Assembly: GCA_913775005.1 (NCBI GenBank) | Contig: CAJYKY010000175.1 | Coordinates: forward strand, 1-7,198 | DNA length: 7,198 bases | Reading direction: 5' to 3' | Source: an uncultured Achromobacter sp. | GTDB lineage: Bacteria; Pseudomonadota; Gammaproteobacteria; Burkholderiales; Burkholderiaceae_B | In this document: piece by piece, positions 1-4,113 of the stretch | How the letters are laid out: each line of letters begins with the position of its first letter | How positions within the stretch are numbered: position 1 is the first letter of the stretch | Position numbers and translations under genes: made by a program | The notes under the pieces: generated by a model | Databases searched by the model: none | What the model saw: only the letters and a program-made list of their open reading frames with translations | What the model was told of the DNA's origin: nothing

Positions 1-267
1 CAAGAAGTTGGCCGGCAGGAGGTTGTTCTCCTTGCTCTCATCGTCCAACCATCGCGACACCCGGTCGGCGTTGGCCTTCATCCGCGCGAACGCATCCTGT
101 GTGGGCGGCTCGAATCGAATGCCGGTCACGGCTGGGCCGTTGCGGGCTTCGTGCGCCCGCACAATCGTTTCGGCCATCGTCTCGCGGGACCAGTCGAGCG
201 ACTTGCGCCAGGCCGAGGTGTGATCGCGCAGGACGGCGATCAGGGTTTTGTGCGATTCATGTCGCAT
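1..267 (-). CDS. YdaT-like phage regulator (partial, C-terminus beyond left edge)
   Basis: The reading frame stays open from an ATG at 267 down to base 1, giving the first 89 residues of a longer protein. The N-terminus (MRHESHKTLIAVLRD) and the later segment NADRVSRWLDDESKENNLLP recall the YdaT family of the Rac prophage, whose E. coli member carries a similar RWL...K...LIPAIL stretch. YdaT was first called a toxin and later described as a CII-like DNA-binding regulator; that is family knowledge, not visible here. A GGAG lies about 10 bases upstream of the start, a rather long spacing. The gene points the same way as the Cro/YdaS-like gene at 1676-1903, as expected for a ydaS-ydaT pair, but three opposite-strand genes lie between them. 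Family assignment comes from remembered similarity, so the exact role is uncertain. Confidence 0.62.
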   Translation of the reverse strand, partial: MRHESHKTLIAVLRDHTSAWRKSLDWSRETMAETIVRAHEARNGPAVTGIRFEPPTQDAFARMKANADRVSRWLDDESKENNLLPANFL

Positions 268-325
268 GCTTCAAATACTCCAGGCAGTTACATTCCCACC
301 AGACGAGCAGGCCGAGGGGCACACG

Positions 326-520
326 GTGGGAATGAAGATGGAAGACGGCGCAGCCCAGGCCACGCTGGCGCTGCTGAAAATTGCGAAGGGAATCGCCGAC
401 TGCGTGGTTGGTGACGCGGACCAGGCGACAGTGCGGGCGGTCTTCGATCGGTTGTGCCTTGAGACGGACTGCCGAGCGGACACAGAGCCCCCGTCGGTGG
501 CGGCCTCCGCCGTGCATTAG
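326..520 (+). CDS. Small hypothetical protein (64 aa)
   Basis: No family is recognised. The chosen start is a GTG at 326 because GAGGGG lies at 314-319, six bases upstream. An ATG at 332 is the alternative, and an ATG at 266 would have no ribosome binding site and would run into the start of the divergent YdaT-like gene. Codon third positions are G/C-rich, as in real genes of this window. The product has an Ala/Leu-rich amphipathic stretch (residues about 9-25), then acidic residues, three cysteines (26, 44, 49) and a Pro/Ala-rich tail. It has no clear membrane segment. It is followed 84 bases later by the next + strand gene and might be co-transcribed with it. It could still be a chance frame. 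Confidence 0.45.
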   Translation: MGMKMEDGAAQATLALLKIAKGIADCVVGDADQATVRAVFDRLCLETDCRADTEPPSVAASAVH

Positions 521-604
521 GGCGTGGCGGCGCAAATGGGTAGATCTATCCAGCCGCTTAGAATGGAAAGCCTCCCACGAGCCTGCTTTGGCAAAGGACC
601 CTTC

Positions 605-1108
605 ATGGACATCGACCGCGAGTACCAGCTGGAACTGCTTAAGCGCATGCGTGACGCACATCCGCGACCGCTTTCCGACTTTTCCTTTTTGGACGACAAG
701 GACCAAAACGCGGTAGAGCGCTATGCGGCAAATATGAAATACCTGGAAGGCCACGGACTTGTAGTCGCGCGTGTCAGCATCGGCATGGACGGGTATATAT
801 CCACGGGCGCACCCGAGATCACATCGCAAGGCATCGACTTCTTGGCGGATGATGGCGGCCTCTCGGCCGTCCTGGGCGTGGTAACGATTCGGCTTCATAG
901 CGACACCATCAAAGATCTGATTGAGGCGAAGATCGCTCAATCAGAACTAGCCCCTGCCGATAAGAAGCGATGGATCGATCAGCTTCGATCGCTACCTGCC
1001 GACGCCACAAAACATCTGGTACAGAAACTAGTGGAGAAGGGGCTGGACAGTGGCCCGGCAGCTGTTGCTGCAATAGGTGCTTATTTGAAGTCCCAGGGAC
1101 TTTGGTGA
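605..1108 (+). CDS. Hypothetical phage protein, possible winged-helix N-terminus (167 aa)
   Basis: The ATG at 605 is chosen over the upstream ATG at 524 because AAAGGA at 593-598 sits six bases before it and the sequence upstream does not look like coding. The protein starts MDIDREYQLELLKRM. Residues about 5-85 alternate helices with a segment reading GAPEITSQGIDFLADDGG, typical of the last helix and wing of small winged-helix phage proteins where a sentence-like ITxxGxxFL motif precedes a Gly turn. The C-terminal part (about 95-167) is predicted helical, ends with a small-residue-rich mildly hydrophobic segment (GPAAVAAIGAYLKSQGLW), and could be a membrane-touching or oligomerising helix. 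No function is assigned. The gene is opposite to the neighbouring lytic regulators, which suits a moron expressed in the lysogen. Confidence 0.85.
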   Translation: MDIDREYQLELLKRMRDAHPRPLSDFSFLDDKDQNAVERYAANMKYLEGHGLVVARVSIGMDGYISTGAPEITSQGIDFLADDGGLSAVLGVVTIRLHSDTIKDLIEAKIAQSELAPADKKRWIDQLRSLPADATKHLVQKLVEKGLDSGPAAVAAIGAYLKSQGLW

Positions 1109-1250
1109 ATTGGGCGTAGCCGATACCTGGACCGAGCGACACCCAGAAAGCTTCAAGGTCGGTCTGCGTGTTGTCGATGACGACGCCGTTCTTATGAAAC
1201 AGCAGCGCGTCAATACGGATCTCTAGAACGTGGATAATTTCACGCATCAT
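1109..1250 (-). pseudogene. Coding-like leftward fragment starting MMREIIHVLEIRID
   Basis: Read leftward, two in-frame ATGs (1250 and 1247) follow the purine-rich GGGGGAAGGGA, a credible ribosome binding site. About 47 codons up to base 1109 look like real coding: mixed but GC-leaning third positions and a balanced composition with segments such as LLFHKNGVVIDN and LEAFWVSLGPGIGYA. Past that point the frame continues to 909 only as a shadow of the + strand gene that ends at 1108, and the composition becomes implausible. I therefore read it as the 5' part of a leftward early gene whose remainder was lost or replaced. It might instead be an intact gene of up to 113 aa overlapping its neighbour tail to tail. 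No family is recognised. Confidence 0.3.
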
Positions 1251-1315
1251 TCCCTTCCCCCGGACCTCCCCAGGGAAGCATCCCTCTCGCTTGGAACACT
1301 TACGGAACCATCGAC

Positions 1316-1528
1316 ATGTCCATCAACCAAAACGCCAAAATCGATGTGCCCTGCCCTCAATGCGGCAAGGATGTCCAGCAGCCATTGGGTCGGCTCAAGG
1401 GCAAAGTCGACGTGACCTGCCCCAACTGTCGAACCTCCTTCGCGATCGACGCGACGCAACTGCAGAAGGGGCTTGCGGAGCAAGAGCGCGCCATCGAGCG
1501 GATGCTCAAGGGGTTGGGCAAGAAGTGA
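1316..1528 (+). CDS. Small zinc-ribbon protein (70 aa)
   Basis: The 70-residue product carries two CxxC knuckles, CPQC at residues 13-16 and CPNC at 35-38, separated by about 18 residues. This is a single zinc ribbon of the MJ0042-like type. A charged helical tail (residues 48-70, KGLAEQERAIERMLKGLGKK) follows. Such ribbons commonly mediate nucleic-acid or protein binding; the specific role is unknown. The ATG at 1316 is the only sensible start. Its ribosome binding site is weak (ACGGAA about eight bases upstream). Codon use is strongly coding on this strand. The gene is convergent with the leftward cro cluster, and its stop codon lies in the area where leftward coding-like sequence begins. 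Confidence 0.8.
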   Translation: MSINQNAKIDVPCPQCGKDVQQPLGRLKGKVDVTCPNCRTSFAIDATQLQKGLAEQERAIERMLKGLGKK

Positions 1529-1591
1529 TTTAAGTTCGGCGGTCGCAGCGCGCGCCGGTGAGTCGTCGAGACGCAGTTCGATATCACGCAT
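1529..1591 (-). pseudogene. Leftward coding-like start MRDIELRLDDSPARAATAEL (possible gene remnant)
   Basis: Read leftward, an ATG at 1591 is preceded by GGGAGGG with six bases of spacing, an excellent ribosome binding site. The first 21 codons have plausible composition. The frame formally continues to a stop at 1249-1247, which overlaps the next leftward ATG as ATGA. However, from 1528 onwards it is the mirror of the zinc-ribbon gene and uses codons that look like a shadow. I read this as the 5' end of a former early gene, cut where the zinc-ribbon gene begins. Whether a 114-aa antisense-overlapping protein is made instead cannot be decided by eye. Confidence 0.25.
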
Positions 1592-1679
1592 GGCTGCCCT
1601 CCCCGCCGCCGTTCCCGCCGCCGTTCCCGCCCCAGGTGCAGCCGGGAGTTATCGCAAGGCATGCAAACAAGTTCATCAT
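1584..1679 (-). CDS. Tiny Gly-rich reading frame behind cro (31 aa)
   Basis: The start ATG (1679-1677) overlaps the stop of the Cro/YdaS-like gene as ATGA, and GAGGGG lies seven bases upstream. The stop (1586-1584) lies just past the ATG at 1591 of the next leftward frame, so both ends show the overlap typical of coupled phage genes. The product has a short hydrophobic start (MMNLFACLAITPGC), then WGGNGGGNGGGEGSHA. The glycine run is encoded by a short DNA repeat (1605-1630). There is no recognised family. The start is too short to be a convincing lipoprotein signal. The ribosome binding site and overlaps argue for translation, while the low complexity argues for caution. Confidence 0.35.
   Translation of the reverse strand: MMNLFACLAITPGCTWGGNGGGNGGGEGSHA
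1605..1632. repeat. Short GC-rich tandem repeat (GCCGCCGTTCCC units)
   Basis: Two adjacent copies of a 12-base unit, with a partial third, are seen directly. On the minus strand it encodes the GGNGGGNGGG run of the tiny reading frame behind cro. It may be slippage-prone. Confidence 0.6.
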
Positions 1680-1903
1680 CGCGCTGCCCCTCGTTGATCG
1701 ATTCTTCCGTCCTCACTTCGTTTTGTTTCGCCTAGCAATTCAGCAGGCAAGTGCTTACGCGCTATAGCGGCCACCACGCGGTCCTGCAACCTCGGAGGCA
1801 GCTCCTCCGGCCACTGGTAATAGGCCTGTGGCGTGATAGCCATTGCTTGAGCGGCGGCCGCGGTAGAGCCGCCAAGCAGTCGGGTAGCTTCGGATTTCTT
1901 CAT
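1676..1903 (-). CDS. Cro/YdaS-like HTH regulator (75 aa)
   Basis: The product begins MKKSEATRLLGGSTAAAAQA and continues MAITPQAYYQWPEELPPRLQDRV. This is the classic small Cro/YdaS pattern: helix 1, a helix-turn-helix around residues 8-32 with ITPQAYYQW as recognition helix, then a P-x-RLQDRV helix. The family binds phage operators and, in lambda, shuts down the repressor and tunes early transcription. The start at 1903 is chosen because upstream in-frame ATGs (1942, 1975, 1993) would read through the operator DNA. There is no Shine-Dalgarno before 1903, and a promoter -10 (TTTAAT, 1915-1910) sits where transcription would begin at or next to the ATG, which suggests a leaderless message. It diverges from the CI-like gene. 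The YdaS name (antitoxin or toxin in older annotations) and Cro are structurally the same type; the regulatory role is the safer reading. Confidence 0.85.
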   Translation of the reverse strand: MKKSEATRLLGGSTAAAAQAMAITPQAYYQWPEELPPRLQDRVVAAIARKHLPAELLGETKRSEDGRIDQRGAAR

Positions 1904-1906
1904 GCC

Positions 1907-1930
1907 AAAATTAAAGCATTCTTTAATTTT
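1907..1930. promoter_or_regulatory. Operator inverted repeat, OR-like site next to cro
   Basis: A perfect inverted repeat with 10-base arms (AAAATTAAAG and CTTTAATTTT) around CATT. Its core, AAAGCATTCTTT at 1913-1924, has the same AAAG-N4-CTTT form as the site at 1955-1970 and the two sites at 2477-2513. It overlaps the cro-type promoter and ends four bases before the cro-type start codon. Confidence 0.7.
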
Positions 1931-1938
1931 GAAAGCAA
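1910..1938 (-). promoter_or_regulatory. Likely leftward early promoter (PR-like) for the cro-type gene
   Basis: On the minus strand TTGCTT (1938-1933) and TTTAAT (1915-1910) are separated by 17 bases. The -10 box matches five of six consensus bases and the -35 three of six. Predicted transcription start is near 1903, the first base of the cro-type ATG. The inverted-repeat operator at 1907-1930 overlaps the -10 region, so repressor binding there would block RNA polymerase. Confidence 0.5.
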
Positions 1939-1948
1939 CCATACTTTC
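1931..1948. promoter_or_regulatory. Possible degenerate middle operator
   Basis: GAAAG (1931-1935) and CTTTC (1944-1948) are half-sites of the operator motif but eight bases apart instead of four. The centre, about 1939.5, is 21 bases from the centre of the left operator and 23 from the right one, so it sits where a middle OR2-like site would be expected. It might be one weak site or two lone half-sites. Confidence 0.35.
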
Positions 1949-1954
1949 TCGCCT

Positions 1955-1970
1955 TGAAAGTACGCTTTCA
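1955..1970. promoter_or_regulatory. Operator inverted repeat, OR-like site next to the repressor gene
   Basis: TGAAAGTACGCTTTCA is a perfect inverted repeat with six-base arms and a four-base centre. It ends four bases before the repressor ATG at 1974, so a protein bound here would affect transcription or the start of the repressor message. Confidence 0.65.
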
Positions 1971-1973
1971 TTC

Positions 1974-2354
1974 ATGACAAATACATACGGCAACCGGCTG
2001 AATGAAGCTCTGCGTTTGGCAAACCGCGAGCGTCAAGATCTGGCGGACGCGATCTCAGTGAGCGTCCAGGCCGTTGGACAAGTAATCGCAGGAAAAACGA
2101 AGGCACTGACTGCAGAGAATTCTGAGCGTGCTGCACGCTTTCTCAGAGTGGATCCGTATTGGCTCGCAACCGGCGAAGGAACCCCTGATGCTAAGCCGGG
2201 CTCGACCGCAGCACCGTGGCCGTTCTCAATGATCTCTCCAGAACAGTGGGCGGGCCTGTCCGACCTGCAGCGAGGGCGGATCGAAGGATATGCAGAATCC
2301 GTTCTGAAGGAACCCGCTCCTGTCAAAAGCTCTGGCCATCCGAAGGCGGCTTGA
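1974..2354 (+). CDS. CI-like HTH repressor without peptidase domain (126 aa)
   Basis: Residues about 4-60 form an XRE/CI-type five-helix DNA-binding domain: GNRLNEALRLANRERQDLADAISVS, then QAVGQVIAGKTK as recognition region, and RFLRVDPYWLATGEG closing it. The segment APWPFSMISPEQWAGLSDLQRGRIEGY follows and the protein ends at residue 126. Lambda CI is 237 aa and has a C-terminal S24/LexA-type self-cleavage domain with Ser and Lys catalytic residues; that domain is absent here. The start at 1974 is chosen because the HTH begins directly after it; the in-frame ATG at 1902 would read through the operators. No Shine-Dalgarno is visible, so the repressor message may be leaderless. It lies divergent to the cro-type gene and is followed by a terminator at 2443-2466. 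The role as lysogeny repressor is inferred from position and domain. Confidence 0.85.
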   Translation: MTNTYGNRLNEALRLANRERQDLADAISVSVQAVGQVIAGKTKALTAENSERAARFLRVDPYWLATGEGTPDAKPGSTAAPWPFSMISPEQWAGLSDLQRGRIEGYAESVLKEPAPVKSSGHPKAA

Positions 2355-2442
2355 ACATTCCCCCGTTCGCTTGCGCTTAGTCATCGACAACGATAGTCCG
2401 CCGAATCGGTGACGAGCGCGCTTACAAGCCATGCCAGCAGCT

Positions 2443-2466
2443 GCCGCTGACCGCGGCTATTTTTTT
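2443..2466 (+). terminator. Rho-independent terminator after the repressor gene
   Basis: The stem GCCGC-TGACC-GCGGC at 2443-2457 is followed by a run of seven T (2460-2466). It lies 88 bases after the repressor stop and immediately before the operator and promoter region of the rightward operon, so it would isolate repressor transcription from that operon. Confidence 0.75.
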
Positions 2467-2469
2467 GCC

Positions 2470-2515
2470 TTGATTTTAAAGCATGCTTGATTTTAAAAAT
2501 AAAGCATGCTTTACT
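2470..2515 (+). promoter_or_regulatory. Likely rightward early promoter region (PL-like)
   Basis: Two overlapping candidates are visible. In the first, TTGATT (2470-2475) is followed after 18 bases by TAAAAA (2494-2499). In the second, TTGATT (2487-2492) is followed after 17 bases by TTTACT (2510-2515). Both are interlaced with the two operator sites, so repressor binding would silence them. The second would give a leader of about 50 bases before the first gene at 2574. The choice between them cannot be made by eye. Confidence 0.5.
2477..2513. promoter_or_regulatory. Paired OL-like operators
   Basis: A 12-base direct repeat TAAAGCATGCTT occurs at 2477-2488 and 2500-2511. Each copy is itself an inverted repeat. 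The right one is perfect over 14 bases (TAAAGCATGCTTTA, 2500-2513); the left one has one mismatch in its outer base (AAAGCATGCTTG). Centres are 23 bp apart, so both dimers would sit on about the same helix face. The half-site equals that of the operators at 1913-1924 and 1955-1970. Confidence 0.7.
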
Positions 2516-2517
2516 TG

Positions 2518-2568
2518 CTCCCAACAGTTCTTCCCGGTGGCACGCACCGAAATGAACATTCTTGGGAG
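2518..2568 (+). promoter_or_regulatory. Leader hairpin that can bury the first ribosome binding site
   Basis: Three nested complementary pairs line up: CTCCCAA (2518-2524) with TTGGGAG (2562-2568), GTTC (2527-2530) with GAAC (2554-2557), and CGGTG (2535-2539) with CACCG (2545-2549) around a five-base loop. The outer 3' arm contains the GGGAG Shine-Dalgarno of the gene starting at 2574. This would be a long stem with internal loops in the 5' leader. The inner 15-base hairpin has the same 5-5-5 size as a lambda boxB, but I see no convincing boxA. Confidence 0.45.
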
Positions 2569-2573
2569 AAGTC

Positions 2574-2936
2574 GTGAACCCACACTCCATCGCCAAAGCG
2601 AATTGGGCCAATGTTGCGCGAGAGATCTATGACAGCCGGAACCTCTCTCCGATTGTGCAAGCGTACAGCGACGACCAGATCCTCGGCGCACTGTTCGACC
2701 TGTTCGCCGGCCGCACCCAGTTCGCCTTCGGCGAGGCCATCGACTGGTGGGCCGAAACCCTCCAATGCGATCTCGCTCCCGAAACCGCGTCAGGAGTTGC
2801 CCTCGTCGCACTGAGCAAATGGCCCTTCGACCAGCGCGCCGGCACGGCTGGCGTGAAGGCCCTGCAAGACGAACTGCTGAAGCGCGCACGCATGCTGATC
2901 GACCGCAGTGCGCGCGCCGTCGAGGAGGTGACCTGA
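2574..2936 (+). CDS. Hypothetical early phage protein (120 aa)
   Basis: First gene of the rightward operon. GTG at 2574 is chosen as start because GGGAG (2564-2568) is five bases upstream. A TTG at 2562 would place the start inside that site. The product is soluble and mostly helical, with an aromatic, hydrophobic centre (FDLFAGRTQFAFGEAIDWWAETL, residues about 41-63) and an Arg/Lys-rich C-terminal helix. It has no known motif, no metal-binding pattern and no membrane segment. Its stop shares one base with the next start (TGATG). By position it equals the first gene under lambda PL, where an antiterminator would sit, but it lacks an Arg-rich N-terminus and nothing in the sequence supports that role. 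Confidence 0.75.
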   Translation: MNPHSIAKANWANVAREIYDSRNLSPIVQAYSDDQILGALFDLFAGRTQFAFGEAIDWWAETLQCDLAPETASGVALVALSKWPFDQRAGTAGVKALQDELLKRARMLIDRSARAVEEVT

Positions 2937-3022
2937 TGCTCGGGTTCCTCATCGCTGGTGTCTTGTCCGTTGCTGCCGCCGTGCGCGATGCGATCTCGGC
3001 CCGTCGGAGGTCGCGCAAATGA
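2936..3022 (+). CDS. Tiny membrane peptide (28 aa)
   Basis: The ATG overlaps the previous stop by one base (TGATG), and GGAGGT lies six bases upstream, an almost ideal ribosome binding site. Residues 2-16 (LGFLIAGVLSVAAAV) form one short hydrophobic segment, followed by the basic tail RRRSRK, so an inner-membrane peptide with its C-terminus in the cytoplasm is expected. The stop overlaps the next ATG as ATGA. There is no recognised family, and it is too short for most gene callers. The overlaps and ribosome binding site are the support. Confidence 0.6.
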   Translation: MLGFLIAGVLSVAAAVRDAISARRRSRK

Positions 3023-3126
3023 TCGCCGCCCTCACCCTCTTCACCGTTGCGTACGCCATGGCTCGCGCCATTGACGCGTTCGCAGCCTATCGCCGTCGCA
3101 CCGACCCCTGGAGGGCACAAGCATGA
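3019..3126 (+). CDS. Tiny membrane peptide (35 aa)
   Basis: It is linked by an ATGA overlap on both sides, and GGAGG lies eight bases before the ATG inside the previous gene. Residues 1-15 (MIAALTLFTVAYAMA) are hydrophobic, followed by a basic, aromatic tail with AYRRRTDPW. It is a second single-segment membrane peptide directly after the 28-aa one and of similar layout, though not clearly a duplicate. The two might act as a pair at the membrane, which is inference only. No family is recognised. Confidence 0.55.
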   Translation: MIAALTLFTVAYAMARAIDAFAAYRRRTDPWRAQA

Positions 3127-3626
3127 CCGTCACCGTCCTCGGCGTGGACCCGCGCAGCCGGAGCAAGAGCAAGCTGCACGCGCCCGCCCCTCTCCCCCAC
3201 GTATCGCGTCGTGCATTGGCGCGTGTGCGCGATCGCATTGAACCGCCCACGACCTGCCATTGCTGCGGCGGCCCGGTGAAGCTGACCAACAACCGCGAAA
3301 TCTACAACGGTCACTCCTTCGGCGACTGGCCCTTCGTGTATCGCTGCACGCAGTGCCAGGCATACGTCGGGCTGCATCCAGATACGGATCTGCCGCTGGG
3401 CATCATGGCCAACCGAGCGACCGTCGCGGCGCGCAAGGAAGCAAAGGCAGCCTTTCAACGGCTGACCTCAGCCCGCTTCGGCCACGACCGGAGCGCCGCA
3501 TACGCGTGGCTTTCGCAGGCGCTGGGTATCGCCAAGTCCATCTGCCACTTCGCCATGTTCACCGAAGCGCAAGCCCGCCGTGCCGGCGAGGTCTGCCGCC
3601 TGGAACTTGGGAGCCGACGCGTATGA
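3123..3626 (+). CDS. DUF3268 zinc-finger-containing phage protein (167 aa)
   Basis: The centre of the protein matches my memory of the DUF3268 family: CHCCGGPVKL at residues 45-54, then IYNG...WPFVYRC..CQAYVGLHP with the second CxxC at about residues 75-78, and DLPLGIMANR...RKEAKAAF. Later come AYAWLSQALGI and CHFAMFTEAQ. The two CxxC pairs should hold one zinc ion. Members are widespread in prophages and plasmids, and no biochemical function is established to my knowledge. The first 35 residues are basic and Pro-rich, likely disordered and possibly DNA-touching. GGAGGG lies upstream of the ATG at 3123, and the gene is joined to both neighbours by ATGA overlaps. Confidence 0.85.
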   Translation: MTVTVLGVDPRSRSKSKLHAPAPLPHVSRRALARVRDRIEPPTTCHCCGGPVKLTNNREIYNGHSFGDWPFVYRCTQCQAYVGLHPDTDLPLGIMANRATVAARKEAKAAFQRLTSARFGHDRSAAYAWLSQALGIAKSICHFAMFTEAQARRAGEVCRLELGSRRV

Positions 3627-3826
3627 CCGCCGCCACGCTCTGGGTCCTGTTCGCCTTTTTGCCACCAGACAACGGCCTCCAACGCGTGATGGTGGTCGAC
3701 CGATTCGCCAGCCAGGCCCAATGCCTCGACCTGCTCGACATCTTTCCGCCCACCTACCGCGTCACTTTCGACTGCCTGCCTTCCCAGCGTATCGAGGTGC
3801 GCCCTCTCTCGGAACCTGAGCAATGA
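3623..3826 (+). CDS. Small hypothetical protein with N-terminal hydrophobic segment (67 aa)
   Basis: ATGA overlaps join this gene to both neighbours. Residues 3-14 (AATLWVLFAFLP) are hydrophobic, without a charged n-region. After that come two cysteines (34 and 51) in a pattern of S-x-AQC...FDCLP that would suit a disulfide in the periplasm. Small phage proteins of this layout are common in betaproteobacterial prophages, but I cannot name a family. Whether the start acts as a signal or an anchor is open. It has no clear ribosome binding site of its own, so it probably depends on coupling to the DUF3268 gene. Confidence 0.65.
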   Translation: MTAATLWVLFAFLPPDNGLQRVMVVDRFASQAQCLDLLDIFPPTYRVTFDCLPSQRIEVRPLSEPEQ

Positions 3827-4113
3827 CGCCCACCCGCAAGCTGATCCGCGCCGATGGCACGGAAATCGAACTCCATGGCCCTCACGCGCTAGCCGACGTG
3901 CGCCAGATGATAGGCGCCGACACGCTTGACACCGTTCGCCTGGCCGATCGCTGCCACGTCATGTTGCTGGACGACGAAGGTCACTCCAAGGGCCTGCCCG
4001 TCAATGAAACGGCTACGCGCCGCTATCAGGACGTCTGCATCCCCGGCACCACCTGGCAGATCCGCGGCGACGTGGTGATCGTGCCCGACTCCGATTATGC
4101 GAGGGGAGCATGA
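3823..4113 (+). CDS. DUF3846-like phage protein (96 aa)
   Basis: The sequence HVMLLDDEGHSKGLPVNETATRRYQ followed by GTTWQIRGDVVIVPDSDYA is the pattern I know from small phage proteins of the DUF3846 type. In that pattern a ‘LxxDxxGxxKxLPxNxxAT’ block is followed by a Gly-Asp-hydrophobic-Pro block. The N-terminus (RKLIRADGTEIELHGPHALADVRQMIGAD) fits the same family, where a short sheet precedes a helix. The function is unknown. It is joined to both neighbours by ATGA overlaps. The family name is recalled, not searched; its identity as a conserved phage accessory protein is firmer than the exact DUF number. Confidence 0.7.
   Translation: MTPTRKLIRADGTEIELHGPHALADVRQMIGADTLDTVRLADRCHVMLLDDEGHSKGLPVNETATRRYQDVCIPGTTWQIRGDVVIVPDSDYARGA

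Noticed and set aside
257..940. Long leftward open frame of 227 codons
   Set aside because: It mirrors the + strand genes at 326-520 and 605-1108; composition is rich in His, Arg and Cys, as in antisense shadows of GC-rich genes.
1272..1285. Small hairpin AGGGA-AGCA-TCCCT before the zinc-ribbon gene
   Set aside because: Five-base arms without a T-run and unlike the operator motif; too short to call a terminator or regulator.
2535..2549. boxB-type antitermination site
   Set aside because: The 15-base hairpin has the right size, but no convincing boxA precedes it and the first gene product lacks an Arg-rich N-like N-terminus, so it is kept only as part of the leader hairpin.
2476..3120. Leftward open frame of 214 codons
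   Set aside because: It spans the promoter and operator DNA and the first three rightward genes; Arg-rich shadow composition.
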